Assembly (NCBI GenBank): GCA_032718475.1
Contig: JAUCBJ010008647.1
Span: 1-64,000, forward strand
Length of the DNA: 64,000 nucleotides
Direction of reading: 5' to 3'
DNA from: Nemertoderma westbladi
Lineage: Eukaryota; Xenacoelomorpha; Nemertodermatida; Nemertodermatidae
Shown here: in pieces, positions 56,626 to 64,000 of the stretch
Layout: every line of letters begins with the position of its first letter
Numbering within the stretch: position 1 is the first letter of the stretch
Program-made: the position numbers and the translations under genes
The notes under the pieces: model-generated
Told to the model about the DNA's origin: nothing
The model's database searches: none
What the model saw: only the letters and a program-made list of their open reading frames with translations

Positions 56626-59600
56626 TCAAGGTGCCCCCTCTAGTAGACAGCATTTTCCTACAGCCCTCCTGTAGGTCTTTCTGTCTTTTGCACCTATCTT
56701 TCCACCTATTCGCACTTCTACCGATCGGACTCTTCCATCCTCATCGGAGTAAGTGCCCACAACTCTCGCCAACCGCCATTGGTTGTTGATGATGGTATCA
56801 TCCGTGACGATCACCAGATCACCCTCCTTTAGCTCTCTGTTCGTGTTCCTCCACTTACTTCTTCTGTGTAATGTGGGCAGATATTCCTCGACCCACCTCC
56901 TCCAGTATTCTGCGCTTATCGCCTTAGCGACTTTCCAACTCTGGCGGGAGTGTATGTCGTCTGGGTCTACACCCCGCATGTCGACTGTCGCCGGCCTCTC
57001 CATTAGAAAGTGACTGGGCGTCAGCACGTCTAATGACTCAGGGTCATCATTCTCTGGATATAGCGGTCTGCTATTAATGATACCCTCACACTTTGCCAGT
57101 ACTGTCCTTAGTACGTCCTCTGTAACCATGTGGGTGTTCATCAGCTTCGTCATCAGACGTTTCGAACTACCCAATAATCTCTCGACGCATCCTAGGGTAT
57201 GCGGAGCATACGGCGTCCTCCTCTCCCACTTTACTTGTCGCCTTCTCATGGCCGCCCTGACTTCCTCCCCTTCCAGGATATCCAAGGCCTCCGCCATCTC
57301 GTTCTCCGCCCCCACAAAGTTGGTCCCGCTGTCAGAATACAGTACTGCGATTGTCCCACCTTTGCGGTCTCTAAATCTTTCTAAAGCATTAATGAATGCT
57401 GATGCGGTTGCATCTTGGGCGAGTTCTATTCCTACCGCCCGCGTGTTGTTACATACGAAGATGATACCATAGCGTTTCTCCGTGTGCCGCATCACCTTAA
57501 TCTTTATCGGCCCGAACATATCCACACTGCAATGCGTAAATGGCGGGTCGTGCTGTCTTACTCTACTGGCCGGTAGTGGCGCCATTTCCTGTATGGCCCG
57601 TTCCTTCTTCTCCCGTCGGCAGCTCTGGCACTGCCCCACTACCGCCTTTACCTTCTTCCTCAACTGTTTGACCCAAAAGGTCCTTCTTATCTCCGTGAGG
57701 GTTCGGTTGGTGCCCCCGTGCAATATCGATTTGTGGGAGTCCCAGATAATCTGGTGGACTATCGGCGATCCTGTGGGAATGATGATGGGCTTCGGTGGTA
57801 CGACGATACTGTTGTTGTATCCCACCCTAGAGTTCATTACTAGGATCCCGTCGTCATTAAGTTGTGGTGACAGCGTGATCAGCTCGCTGTCCCGCCGGAG
57901 ATGCTGTTGCTTACCAACGCGTTCCACCTCGTCGCCATAGTTCTTCCTCTGCTCGTAGTGGATGACTGCTTTGGCCGCTCCTTCCAGGTCTATTGTCGTT
58001 CTAATCTTCACGTCTTTACCAACTCCCCTGAGGAAATTCCCGAAGGCTCTCCAGTATGCCACTAACTTCTTGGTCTTGTACCAACTAGAACTGTAGCTAA
58101 GGAGTTTATCCGTCGGGTTATCGCACAGTTCTCCTGGTTTTGGTTGCACGTCCCTTATCTCCCTCACCATCTGGGAGTATATCTCCTCTCCCTCTGAATC
58201 TCCCTCTTCTCCTTCTGACACTACTTCTCCTGAGCCCGGGTCCACCTTTCTCATCGGCGGCCAGGCCTCCCTATCGCTCAGAAACTGTGGCCCGTGTTGC
58301 CACAATACTTCCTTCTTCAAGAAAGTGTGGCGTACCACGCCCCTCGATAACAATTCCGCTGGGATCTCGTCCGTTGGGCAGTAGTGCCACCTTTCCAGTT
58401 TTGTGGTCGCCCTTATTTCGTCCACTCTATTCGCGACGAATATAGGGTATCTCGTCCTTTCGTTGTGTAGCCAACCGAGCACTACCATGGAATCCGTCCA
58501 GTAGTGTGTTTCCACTATGTTGGGAATAGCGTCCACTAAGTAGGGTATGGCCCTAACTCCTAATCTCGCAGCTGTCAACTCGAGTTTCGGAACTGATGCT
58601 GAGTCTGGTGGCGTCGACTTCGCTTTACTGAATGCGAGTCTGGGCTTGTGAGCCCCCTCTCGTTGTACTAAGTAGAGTGCCGCTCCATATGCCTCTAATG
58701 ACGCATCGGAGAACATATGTAGATCCAGATTCGTCTCCCCATCCGGGAAATATACACGCGGCATGCTGTATGTTCCCATCTGCTCTAAACTCTCTGTCCA
58801 CTTGTTCCACTGCTTACTAATCTCTTCTGGGACCTCTGCGTCCCACTCGTCCTTTAATTTGTATACTCTCTTGAGTATCTGTTTCCCCGTGACTAGTAAT
58901 GGGGATGCTAGGCCTAGGGGATCGTATATCCTCGCTATATATGACACATAGCCCCTCTTTGTGTGGATACCTGCTCCCTCCTGACTCAATTGGTATTTTA
59001 ACTCATCTGTCTCTCTGTTCCACACGATTCCCAGTGCCTTCTGTTGAGACTCTATCCTCTTGTTCGCCATGTCCTGCCCCTTGGCTGTTGTGGGATTATC
59101 CATGGTCGATCCTGGTCTCTCGTCTTTTATTGCCTCGATAAATTCCTTCGAACTGGATTGGAATTTGGTTAGGTTGAAGCTGGATCCTTTAAGGATGTCG
59201 CGAACCTCGCGCCCTGTGTCCAGTAGCTCCTTAACCGTATTTCCAGACTCCATCCCGTTGTCTACGTAGAAGCCGCGTCGAATCATATCGACGGCTTTGG
59301 CGCTGAACTTATCTTCCTTCCCTGCTACCGTATCTCTTACGGCCATAGTCGTTGTAAACGAAGACGACTTGGCTCCCATATTCTGTAATACCATCTTATA
59401 CATTGGTATGGTCGACGGTTCCTCATCGCCGTCGTACCATAGGAAGCGTTGGCTGTCGCTATCCTCTCCCGTTACACGGACTTGGTTGAACATGCCTTCA
59501 ATGTCGCAGGTGAAAGCGTGTTTGCCATTCCTGAATCTGAGTAGGACCTCGATCCCTGAGTTGTAGATGTTGGGACCCTCCAGCAGATAATCGTTTAGGC

Positions 59601-60189
59601 ATTTCCCGTTGGTCTTGGCTGATGCGTCAACTGCCATCCGCAGTTTACCTTTCTTCGGGTCTATAGCCACGTGGAGTGGCAGGTAATAGGTCCTGTCCGT
59701 GTTTGGCTCGTCGACCGGTAACTCCACGGCCCATCCTTTCTCGACATACTTTCTAATTGTCTTCTGGATGTACTCATTCTTCTCGGGGCTCCGTTTTAAC
59801 GTCTGCTTTAACTTGCGAAGCCTCGTAAGTACCATCCCTTTGTTGTCGGGTAACGGTAGCTTTGGTAGCTTCCATACCATCCCTATGGTATACCGCCCCT
59901 CATCGCATGTCATCGATTCCTTTACACTTTGTAAAGCCTGCTTGTCTTCTACCGAGGTTCCGACCCCGGTCTCCTTTAATCCCTCAAAATCCTGCCTGAG
60001 CAGTCTCCTGAGTTGCTCCCCTGCTCCCTCATCCTCCATCTCTCGCATAGTTCCCGCGAACATGCATCCTGATGTCTCCGACATCCTAAATGGTATCTTA
60101 CTCTTGATTGGGCCACTCAGTGTCCACCCGAATGGTGTCAATATCGCCACCGGGTCACATTGCCTGTCTTCGCCGAAGACCGTTTGCAT
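56626..60189 (-). CDS. Pol (RT, RNase H, integrase), element D
   Basis: 1187 codons with no interruption. RT begins with the protease linker (TPFGWTLSGP) and has CDIEGMFNQV with the first catalytic Asp. The catalytic box at about residue 311 reads YVDN (AAC at 59259-59257) where A and BEL/Pao elements have YVDD. RNase H shows MFSDASLEAYG, VPKLELTAARLG, YWTDSMVVLGW and PAELLSRG. Integrase has an HHCC zinc domain (HKSILHGG, CQSC), the DDE triad in SVDMFGPI, YSDSGTNFVG and LGCVERLLG, PSHFLMERP, and the C-terminal GDLVIVTDD. The visible start is internal. In the same frame, TAG at 60195-60193 separates it from the protease. Confidence 0.85.
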   Translation of the reverse strand: MQTVFGEDRQCDPVAILTPFGWTLSGPIKSKIPFRMSETSGCMFAGTMREMEDEGAGEQLRRLLRQDFEGLKETGVGTSVEDKQALQSVKESMTCDEGRYTIGMVWKLPKLPLPDNKGMVLTRLRKLKQTLKRSPEKNEYIQKTIRKYVEKGWAVELPVDEPNTDRTYYLPLHVAIDPKKGKLRMAVDASAKTNGKCLNDYLLEGPNIYNSGIEVLLRFRNGKHAFTCDIEGMFNQVRVTGEDSDSQRFLWYDGDEEPSTIPMYKMVLQNMGAKSSSFTTTMAVRDTVAGKEDKFSAKAVDMIRRGFYVDNGMESGNTVKELLDTGREVRDILKGSSFNLTKFQSSSKEFIEAIKDERPGSTMDNPTTAKGQDMANKRIESQQKALGIVWNRETDELKYQLSQEGAGIHTKRGYVSYIARIYDPLGLASPLLVTGKQILKRVYKLKDEWDAEVPEEISKQWNKWTESLEQMGTYSMPRVYFPDGETNLDLHMFSDASLEAYGAALYLVQREGAHKPRLAFSKAKSTPPDSASVPKLELTAARLGVRAIPYLVDAIPNIVETHYWTDSMVVLGWLHNERTRYPIFVANRVDEIRATTKLERWHYCPTDEIPAELLSRGVVRHTFLKKEVLWQHGPQFLSDREAWPPMRKVDPGSGEVVSEGEEGDSEGEEIYSQMVREIRDVQPKPGELCDNPTDKLLSYSSSWYKTKKLVAYWRAFGNFLRGVGKDVKIRTTIDLEGAAKAVIHYEQRKNYGDEVERVGKQQHLRRDSELITLSPQLNDDGILVMNSRVGYNNSIVVPPKPIIIPTGSPIVHQIIWDSHKSILHGGTNRTLTEIRRTFWVKQLRKKVKAVVGQCQSCRREKKERAIQEMAPLPASRVRQHDPPFTHCSVDMFGPIKIKVMRHTEKRYGIIFVCNNTRAVGIELAQDATASAFINALERFRDRKGGTIAVLYSDSGTNFVGAENEMAEALDILEGEEVRAAMRRRQVKWERRTPYAPHTLGCVERLLGSSKRLMTKLMNTHMVTEDVLRTVLAKCEGIINSRPLYPENDDPESLDVLTPSHFLMERPATVDMRGVDPDDIHSRQSWKVAKAISAEYWRRWVEEYLPTLHRRSKWRNTNRELKEGDLVIVTDDTIINNQWRLARVVGTYSDEDGRVRSVEVRIGGKIGAKDRKTYRRAVGKCCLLEGAP

Positions 60190-60192
60190 TCT

Positions 60193-60483
60193 CTAGTGGG
60201 CCGTTGGGCAGTCCATTCCTACTATGATGGATACCTTTCTAACGTCCACCTCTGGGATTGAGAAGTCGATACTGTCCAGGAATCTGTATTGTTCGACCTC
60301 GATGTTGGTTGGCCGTCTGGCGTTAATATTTATCGACTCTATCACCTGGATGGGGTCTATGGTCGCCCCATAATCGCATCCCGGTGCTACCGCTGCTATC
60401 ATGCACTGTCCGGTTCTCATCTCCAGAACCTCATCTTTGCTGGAGATGGTTGTTACCGCCATTCTACTTGGCCTCGTTCTCAA
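60193..60483 (-). pseudogene. Protease C-terminal part, element D
   Basis: This carries the end of the DUF1758-like protease region (TISSKDEVLEMRTG, CDYGATIDPIQV, IDFSIPEVDVRK). It is out of frame with the protease start because 79 bp are duplicated in tandem (60408-60486 and 60488-60566, period 80). It ends at TAG (60193), where element C has GAG, so the stop is probably a point change. Confidence 0.75.
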
Positions 60484-62099
60484 TCCCGTCCGGTTCTCAT
60501 CTCCAGAACCTCATCTTTGCTGGAGATGGTTGTTACCGCCATTCTACTTGGCCTCGTTCTCAATCCTATCTCTTCGGCCACCCAATCCTCAACTAAGGTG
60601 AAGGCTGCACCACTGTCGACCAGCATGAGTGTGGTTACTGATCGGTTGCCTTCGCCGATTATCCTTACTGGTACTACCCCTAATAGTACCGTCCCTCTCT
60701 TCTTTGCTACTTCGGTGCTTGTTGCCATTGTTTGTCCTTTACTCTGACCGAACTTAGTTGGCGTTTCTCTGCATTGTCTAGCTCTGTGTCCACTCATCAC
60801 GCATCGCAAGCAGATGTCATTTCTCGCCGCGTATTCTACCTGATCTTCCCTGGGTAGCGCCTGCCAGTACCTGCAGTTCATGGTCTGATGAAGCGCATTT
60901 GAATGTAGCTGACATTTGCTCTTTGGATCGTAGCCATCCTTATACAGTGCATTGCGTATCGCAGATGCATTTGTACCAAAGTCCTTACTGTTCTTATTGT
61001 TTAAATTCTGCCTACTGGGCGTACTGGGGGTATGTTTATTTGTGTTGTTATTTTTCCCCTGTCCGCTCCATGATGTGGACTTACCCTCGGCTACCTGTGG
61101 ACTTGCAGTCCTCTGCGTCGCTGCGTATGGCAGTGATTGCCTGAGCTTTGGTAATGCGTTTGACGTGTTATGTTCTGGTTTCGGCCTGTGGTAATCGGTC
61201 TTTGATCCCTTTCCCAGGCTATCCTCGCTGTATACTGGGTCCGTTATAAGTTCAGCTTCATAGTTTAAGAAGCTTGACATCTCTTCTAAACCCGGTTCCG
61301 CACCCTTCCTATCTCGAGTGGAGAAAGCGATTTTCCTCCACTTATTGCGCAGCCACATCGGAAGTGCCTGGGCTATCGTTATGATGTTGTTGGACGCGTA
61401 TGGCGCATCCAATGTCTTTAGCACGATTAGCGCCTTCTCGACTTTGTTAGCGAATGTCTTTATGCTAACGGGGTTATCCTGTAGGCCACCCGATGTTATA
61501 CCTCTCAGGGTCTGCCGGATGATCTTGGCCGTGTGCTCGTATTCCCTGTCTAACGCCCGCCATGCCGTCGTGAAGCCACCCTCGATACCCTGGTATTGCC
61601 TCACGATGTTGTATGCTGGGCCCCCTGTATATACTTGCAAATACTTTAGGCACTCCGCCTGCGTCAAATTCTTTGTTAATATTTTGTTACTATACATGCG
61701 CCGAAACTGTAGGTATTCTTCCGGTCTACTCCCATCGAATTTGAATGGTTCCACGGGTGGTAACTCGATCCTTGTTTTTAGTGCATCGATTAATGTGGCC
61801 ATCCCCACCGCTTGCGCTTCCAATGGGTTCGATGGGTGCTGCATAGGTTCTCCCGTTGGGTGCGGTCCGTTCGTCCTGTTTGCCGCTTTCCTCTGACTTG
61901 GATATATCATAGGGGGTAGCGGCCCCCTCCATATTTCTGTGTCACATGATCTATTCTCGTCCAAGGGGTTCGATGTTCTTACTCCTACTGGGGTATATTG
62001 TTGATATTGTGATGGGGGAATGTCACCCTGCCCCCCCCCCCCCCCCCCACTGGTATATTTGGTACTGGGGTTGATGTTAATATATTGGAGCCCATGCAT
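60480..62099 (-). CDS. Gag core, zinc knuckle and protease start, D
   Basis: The frame picks up at the second G run (18 C on the plus strand, 62031-62048). It contains the DUF1759-like Gag core (PPVEPFKFDGSRPEEYLQF), the knuckle CLRCVMSGHRARQC and the protease active site LMLVDSGAAFTLVED. It closes inside the 80-bp duplication. The residues are close to those of element C over the whole length. Confidence 0.8.
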   Translation of the reverse strand: MHGLQYININPSTKYTSGGGGGGQGDIPPSQYQQYTPVGVRTSNPLDENRSCDTEIWRGPLPPMIYPSQRKAANRTNGPHPTGEPMQHPSNPLEAQAVGMATLIDALKTRIELPPVEPFKFDGSRPEEYLQFRRMYSNKILTKNLTQAECLKYLQVYTGGPAYNIVRQYQGIEGGFTTAWRALDREYEHTAKIIRQTLRGITSGGLQDNPVSIKTFANKVEKALIVLKTLDAPYASNNIITIAQALPMWLRNKWRKIAFSTRDRKGAEPGLEEMSSFLNYEAELITDPVYSEDSLGKGSKTDYHRPKPEHNTSNALPKLRQSLPYAATQRTASPQVAEGKSTSWSGQGKNNNTNKHTPSTPSRQNLNNKNSKDFGTNASAIRNALYKDGYDPKSKCQLHSNALHQTMNCRYWQALPREDQVEYAARNDICLRCVMSGHRARQCRETPTKFGQSKGQTMATSTEVAKKRGTVLLGVVPVRIIGEGNRSVTTLMLVDSGAAFTLVEDWVAEEIGLRTRPSRMAVTTISSKDEVLEMRTGRD

Positions 62100-62713
62100 C
62101 TATCCGCAATAATCCCCCCTTCCCCTGGGTATATGTTATGTCCTTGCATGCTGTAGCCATACTGCTGTGCTGGTACCGGTATAGGCCTATCTACTTCTGG
62201 TCTCCTTGCCGGTATATACTCCGCGACTTCCGGGTTTAATCCCGCTGTTCGCGCTATCCTATCGCCTATATTATCTCTCTCAGCATAGCCTATGGTATGT
62301 GCAGTAAGGCCTACAGTATGTCCTGCAGTCTGTATGTGTCGCTCGGGATCGAAGTTTATCCTTCTCGAATAATCCTCCCCGCGCCCACCGCATTCTCGAT
62401 CGGTAGGTATATCCCGTCGGGAAGCTTCTCTTCGACCCCCTCTACTGCTCTCGCTCTCGTGCCGGTACATCCCGTACCCCTCTCTCTGTGCGCAATACGC
62501 CTCGTCAGGTCGCACTCCTCCGGGGCGACGGCAATCTCCCGAAGTTCGACCCTGCTGACTCTCCGTCTCCACCTCTACCACCGACGGCTCGCTATCCGTC
62601 CTCGCTCTCCTGTCGTTCGTGGCGACACTTCTTCCACTCTCTTCCCTTCTTCTCTCTGTAGTGCAGTATTCCCGCTCGTGAGATCTCTCGTCGACCTCCC
62701 GGTTAAACTCCAC
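61985..62713 (-). CDS. Gag middle segment, element D
   Basis: An Arg/Glu-rich frame ending in TAGHTVGLTAHTIGY and ILTSTPVPNIPVG, which matches element C. After the G run it is out of frame. Upstream the same frame continues to the third G run (62950-62963), interrupted only by TGA at 62737-62735. No domain beyond low-complexity Gag linker is recognised. Confidence 0.6.
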   Translation of the reverse strand: MEFNREVDERSHEREYCTTERRREESGRSVATNDRRARTDSEPSVVEVETESQQGRTSGDCRRPGGVRPDEAYCAQREGYGMYRHESESSRGGRREASRRDIPTDRECGGRGEDYSRRINFDPERHIQTAGHTVGLTAHTIGYAERDNIGDRIARTAGLNPEVAEYIPARRPEVDRPIPVPAQQYGYSMQGHNIYPGEGGIIADRCMGSNILTSTPVPNIPVGGGGGGRVTFPHHNINNIPQ

Positions 62714-63693
62714 TGTTCTTCTTCCCTCTTCTGATCAGGCTCGACGCTTCGTCCGCCCTCTCGCGACGTCAACCTGTCTCTCTCTGCTCGATTGCATGCC
62801 GCTGGGGATACTCGCAATCCCCCTATCACTCTCCGTCGCCGGGTGTTGCGGTTTACCTGTCTCAGCCCGCGCATTATCCGTCGACGTCTGTGGGGCACTC
62901 TCTGCCCCCCACTTTTCGCCGCTAACTCGCTGTTGTGGGGCTCCTGTAGCCCCCCCCCCCCCCACTCGCCACATCTAACTTCACTATCTCTCACCCCGCT
63001 ACTATATCCCTCTCTAGCCGACACATCAACCCTACTGCGGCTGGGTCCATTCACCCCCGCCTCTCCCTCTGCTATTGTGTGGCCTACCAGGCCCTCTACT
63101 TTCTGCCTACTAATTACGTGGCCTACCAGGCCCTCTCCGGGTTGGCTCAACCCCGCCACTTCCAGCCCACTAACTAAGTGGCCTACCAGGCCCTCGTCTG
63201 CCGGGTTATACACGTCCAACACATTCACGTTAATAGCACCACTAATATTGTCATTGGTTAGATCAATTAAATCCTCTAACTCGATTAAGTTACCTTGTGC
63301 GCCCAAATTAGAAACGGAATTATTTTGCTCGTTCGAAATAAGATTATTTGAATTATTTTGTAAATTCAGACTTATATTTAAATTATTTGAATTATTTTGT
63401 AAATTCGGACTTAGATTATTTATTTTCTTTTGATTATTTTCTACATTAATATTAGAATCACTAGGATTTAAATTACTACTGTCGGGCAAAATATTATTTC
63501 CTGCAATGAAAGTTTGATTAGAATTATCTAGTACAGTACTATTAATATTAACGTTGTCTACTGTATCATTATTATTACCCCCCCCCCCCACCCGTACAGT
63601 TACACCAGTCTCGGGTCTGTCGTGCGGTCCCTGTAAGTGGGGTATTAATAAATGTTTCTTCGACCCTCGGCTAAGCACTCGAGCCAGCGTCAC
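62575..63693 (-). CDS. Gag Asn-rich segment, element D
   Basis: It corresponds to the C-terminal part of the B gag: a short poly-Gly run (12 G, 63578-63589), then an Asn-rich stretch with AQNNS/LQNNSNN repeats, then LEDLIDLTNDN and three EGLVGH repeats (about 63060-63200), and an Arg-rich end. Past the third G run its frame and the 61985-62713 frame are both open, and I cannot tell which is native. Confidence 0.65.
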   Translation of the reverse strand: MTLARVLSRGSKKHLLIPHLQGPHDRPETGVTVRVGGGGNNNDTVDNVNINSTVLDNSNQTFIAGNNILPDSSNLNPSDSNINVENNQKKINNLSPNLQNNSNNLNISLNLQNNSNNLISNEQNNSVSNLGAQGNLIELEDLIDLTNDNISGAINVNVLDVYNPADEGLVGHLVSGLEVAGLSQPGEGLVGHVISRQKVEGLVGHTIAEGEAGVNGPSRSRVDVSAREGYSSGVRDSEVRCGEWGGGGLQEPHNSELAAKSGGQRVPHRRRRIMRGLRQVNRNTRRRRVIGGLRVSPAACNRAERDRLTSREGGRSVEPDQKREEEQWSLTGRSTRDLTSGNTALQREEGKRVEEVSPRTTGERGRIASRRW

Positions 63694-64000
63694 TCTCTGA
63701 CAGCCCCATCTGGGCCATTTTTAGTCTGCGCTTCTGTCTGGTTTGGTACTGAATGAGCCCCCCTAGGCGGGCATGTAAACCATCCCGCACACGCTTCCCC
63801 TCTGCTGCTCTTTCCCGACTCTCCCGCGTGCTCTGCTCGGCCAAATCCCTCGCTCTCTCAACTCTCTCCATTCGTTTCGCCTCCCTTGCCACCTCACGCT
63901 CTTTAAGTTCTGCCTCGCGCTCTTTTCGTTCAGCCTCGCGCTCTTTGCGTTCACACTCCTCTCTCGCCTCACGCTCTTCTCGTTCCTTCCTCCCTATTTC
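63671..64000 (-). CDS. Gag coiled-coil segment, element D (partial)
   Basis: Charged KEREAE-type repeats followed by DGLHARLGGLIQYQTRQ, matching codons about 360-455 of the B gag. It ends at TAG 63671 just after SESDAGSSA; B reads on in this place. The start lies outside the window. Confidence 0.7.
   Translation of the reverse strand, partial: EIGRKEREEREAREECERKEREAERKEREAELKEREVAREAKRMERVERARDLAEQSTRESRERAAEGKRVRDGLHARLGGLIQYQTRQKRRLKMAQMGLSESDAGSSA

Larger units (their letters stand above)
52039..64000 (-). mobile_element. BEL/Pao element D (5' end outside window)
   Basis: In minus-strand order: gag (broken at three G runs), protease, a full-length pol, minisatellite, accessory exonuclease-like and zinc-knuckle frames, hairpin/polypurine tract and 3' LTR. 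The 5' LTR lies beyond 64000. Visible defects are an 80-bp tandem duplication in protease, a TAG before RT, YVDN instead of YVDD, and several gag frame changes. Confidence 0.85.

Noticed and set aside
1-64000. tRNA, rRNA or riboswitch genes
   Set aside because: No cloverleaf, rRNA or riboswitch-like segments were recognised by eye. A tRNAscan/Infernal run would be needed to exclude degenerate copies.

Overview
This window is invertebrate-type metazoan nuclear DNA. It carries several BEL/Pao LTR retrotransposons (a group known only from animals), one LINE fragment, a very large tandem satellite, and on the minus strand one exon of a Cys-loop (nicotinic acetylcholine receptor-like) ion-channel gene. 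I found no bacterial gene organisation, tRNA, rRNA or CRISPR array. The species cannot be named from this sequence.

Layout. 1-3975: gag-like gene E on the minus strand in three frames, with no pol inside the window. 3976-7418: AT-rich non-coding DNA with an array of ATACCGGTAT palindromes and a 287-bp-period duplication. 7419-8038: a 33-bp minisatellite. 8954-9283: the receptor exon. From 9284 to 52038 the backbone is a 42-bp satellite (about 24 kb left), interrupted by an LTR fragment (9518-9925), BEL/Pao element A (about 10.6-19.12 kb, minus), a LINE fragment (20638-21675), truncated element B (36514-38966, plus) and deletion-derivative element C (46564-51873, plus, flanked by ACAGT duplications). 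Element D (52039 to beyond 64000, minus) fills the right end.

Main observation: the 42-bp satellite monomer, read on the minus strand, is the 3' splice junction of the receptor exon. It holds TTTACTAATTATTACAG followed by the first 25 bases of the exon that codes the M2 pore helix. The array therefore looks like an intron/exon boundary that was duplicated, probably through a short TTTACYAA homology shared by intron and exon, and expanded to several hundred copies. It sits immediately upstream of the real exon, and transposons have inserted into it.

Second observation: element D carries, in the position where retroviruses keep env, an accessory two-frame gene. Its first part resembles a DEDD 3'-5' exonuclease and its second part is a row of CCHC zinc knuckles. 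One knuckle has TGA where its last cysteine should be. Elements C and D share an 11-bp-stem hairpin next to the polypurine tract. The gag frame of D changes at each of three long G runs. Element C has lost reverse transcriptase, RNase H and integrase and instead carries a Glu/Cys-rich segment with a membrane span.

All calls were made by eye. Family names rest on recognisable motifs, not database searches.
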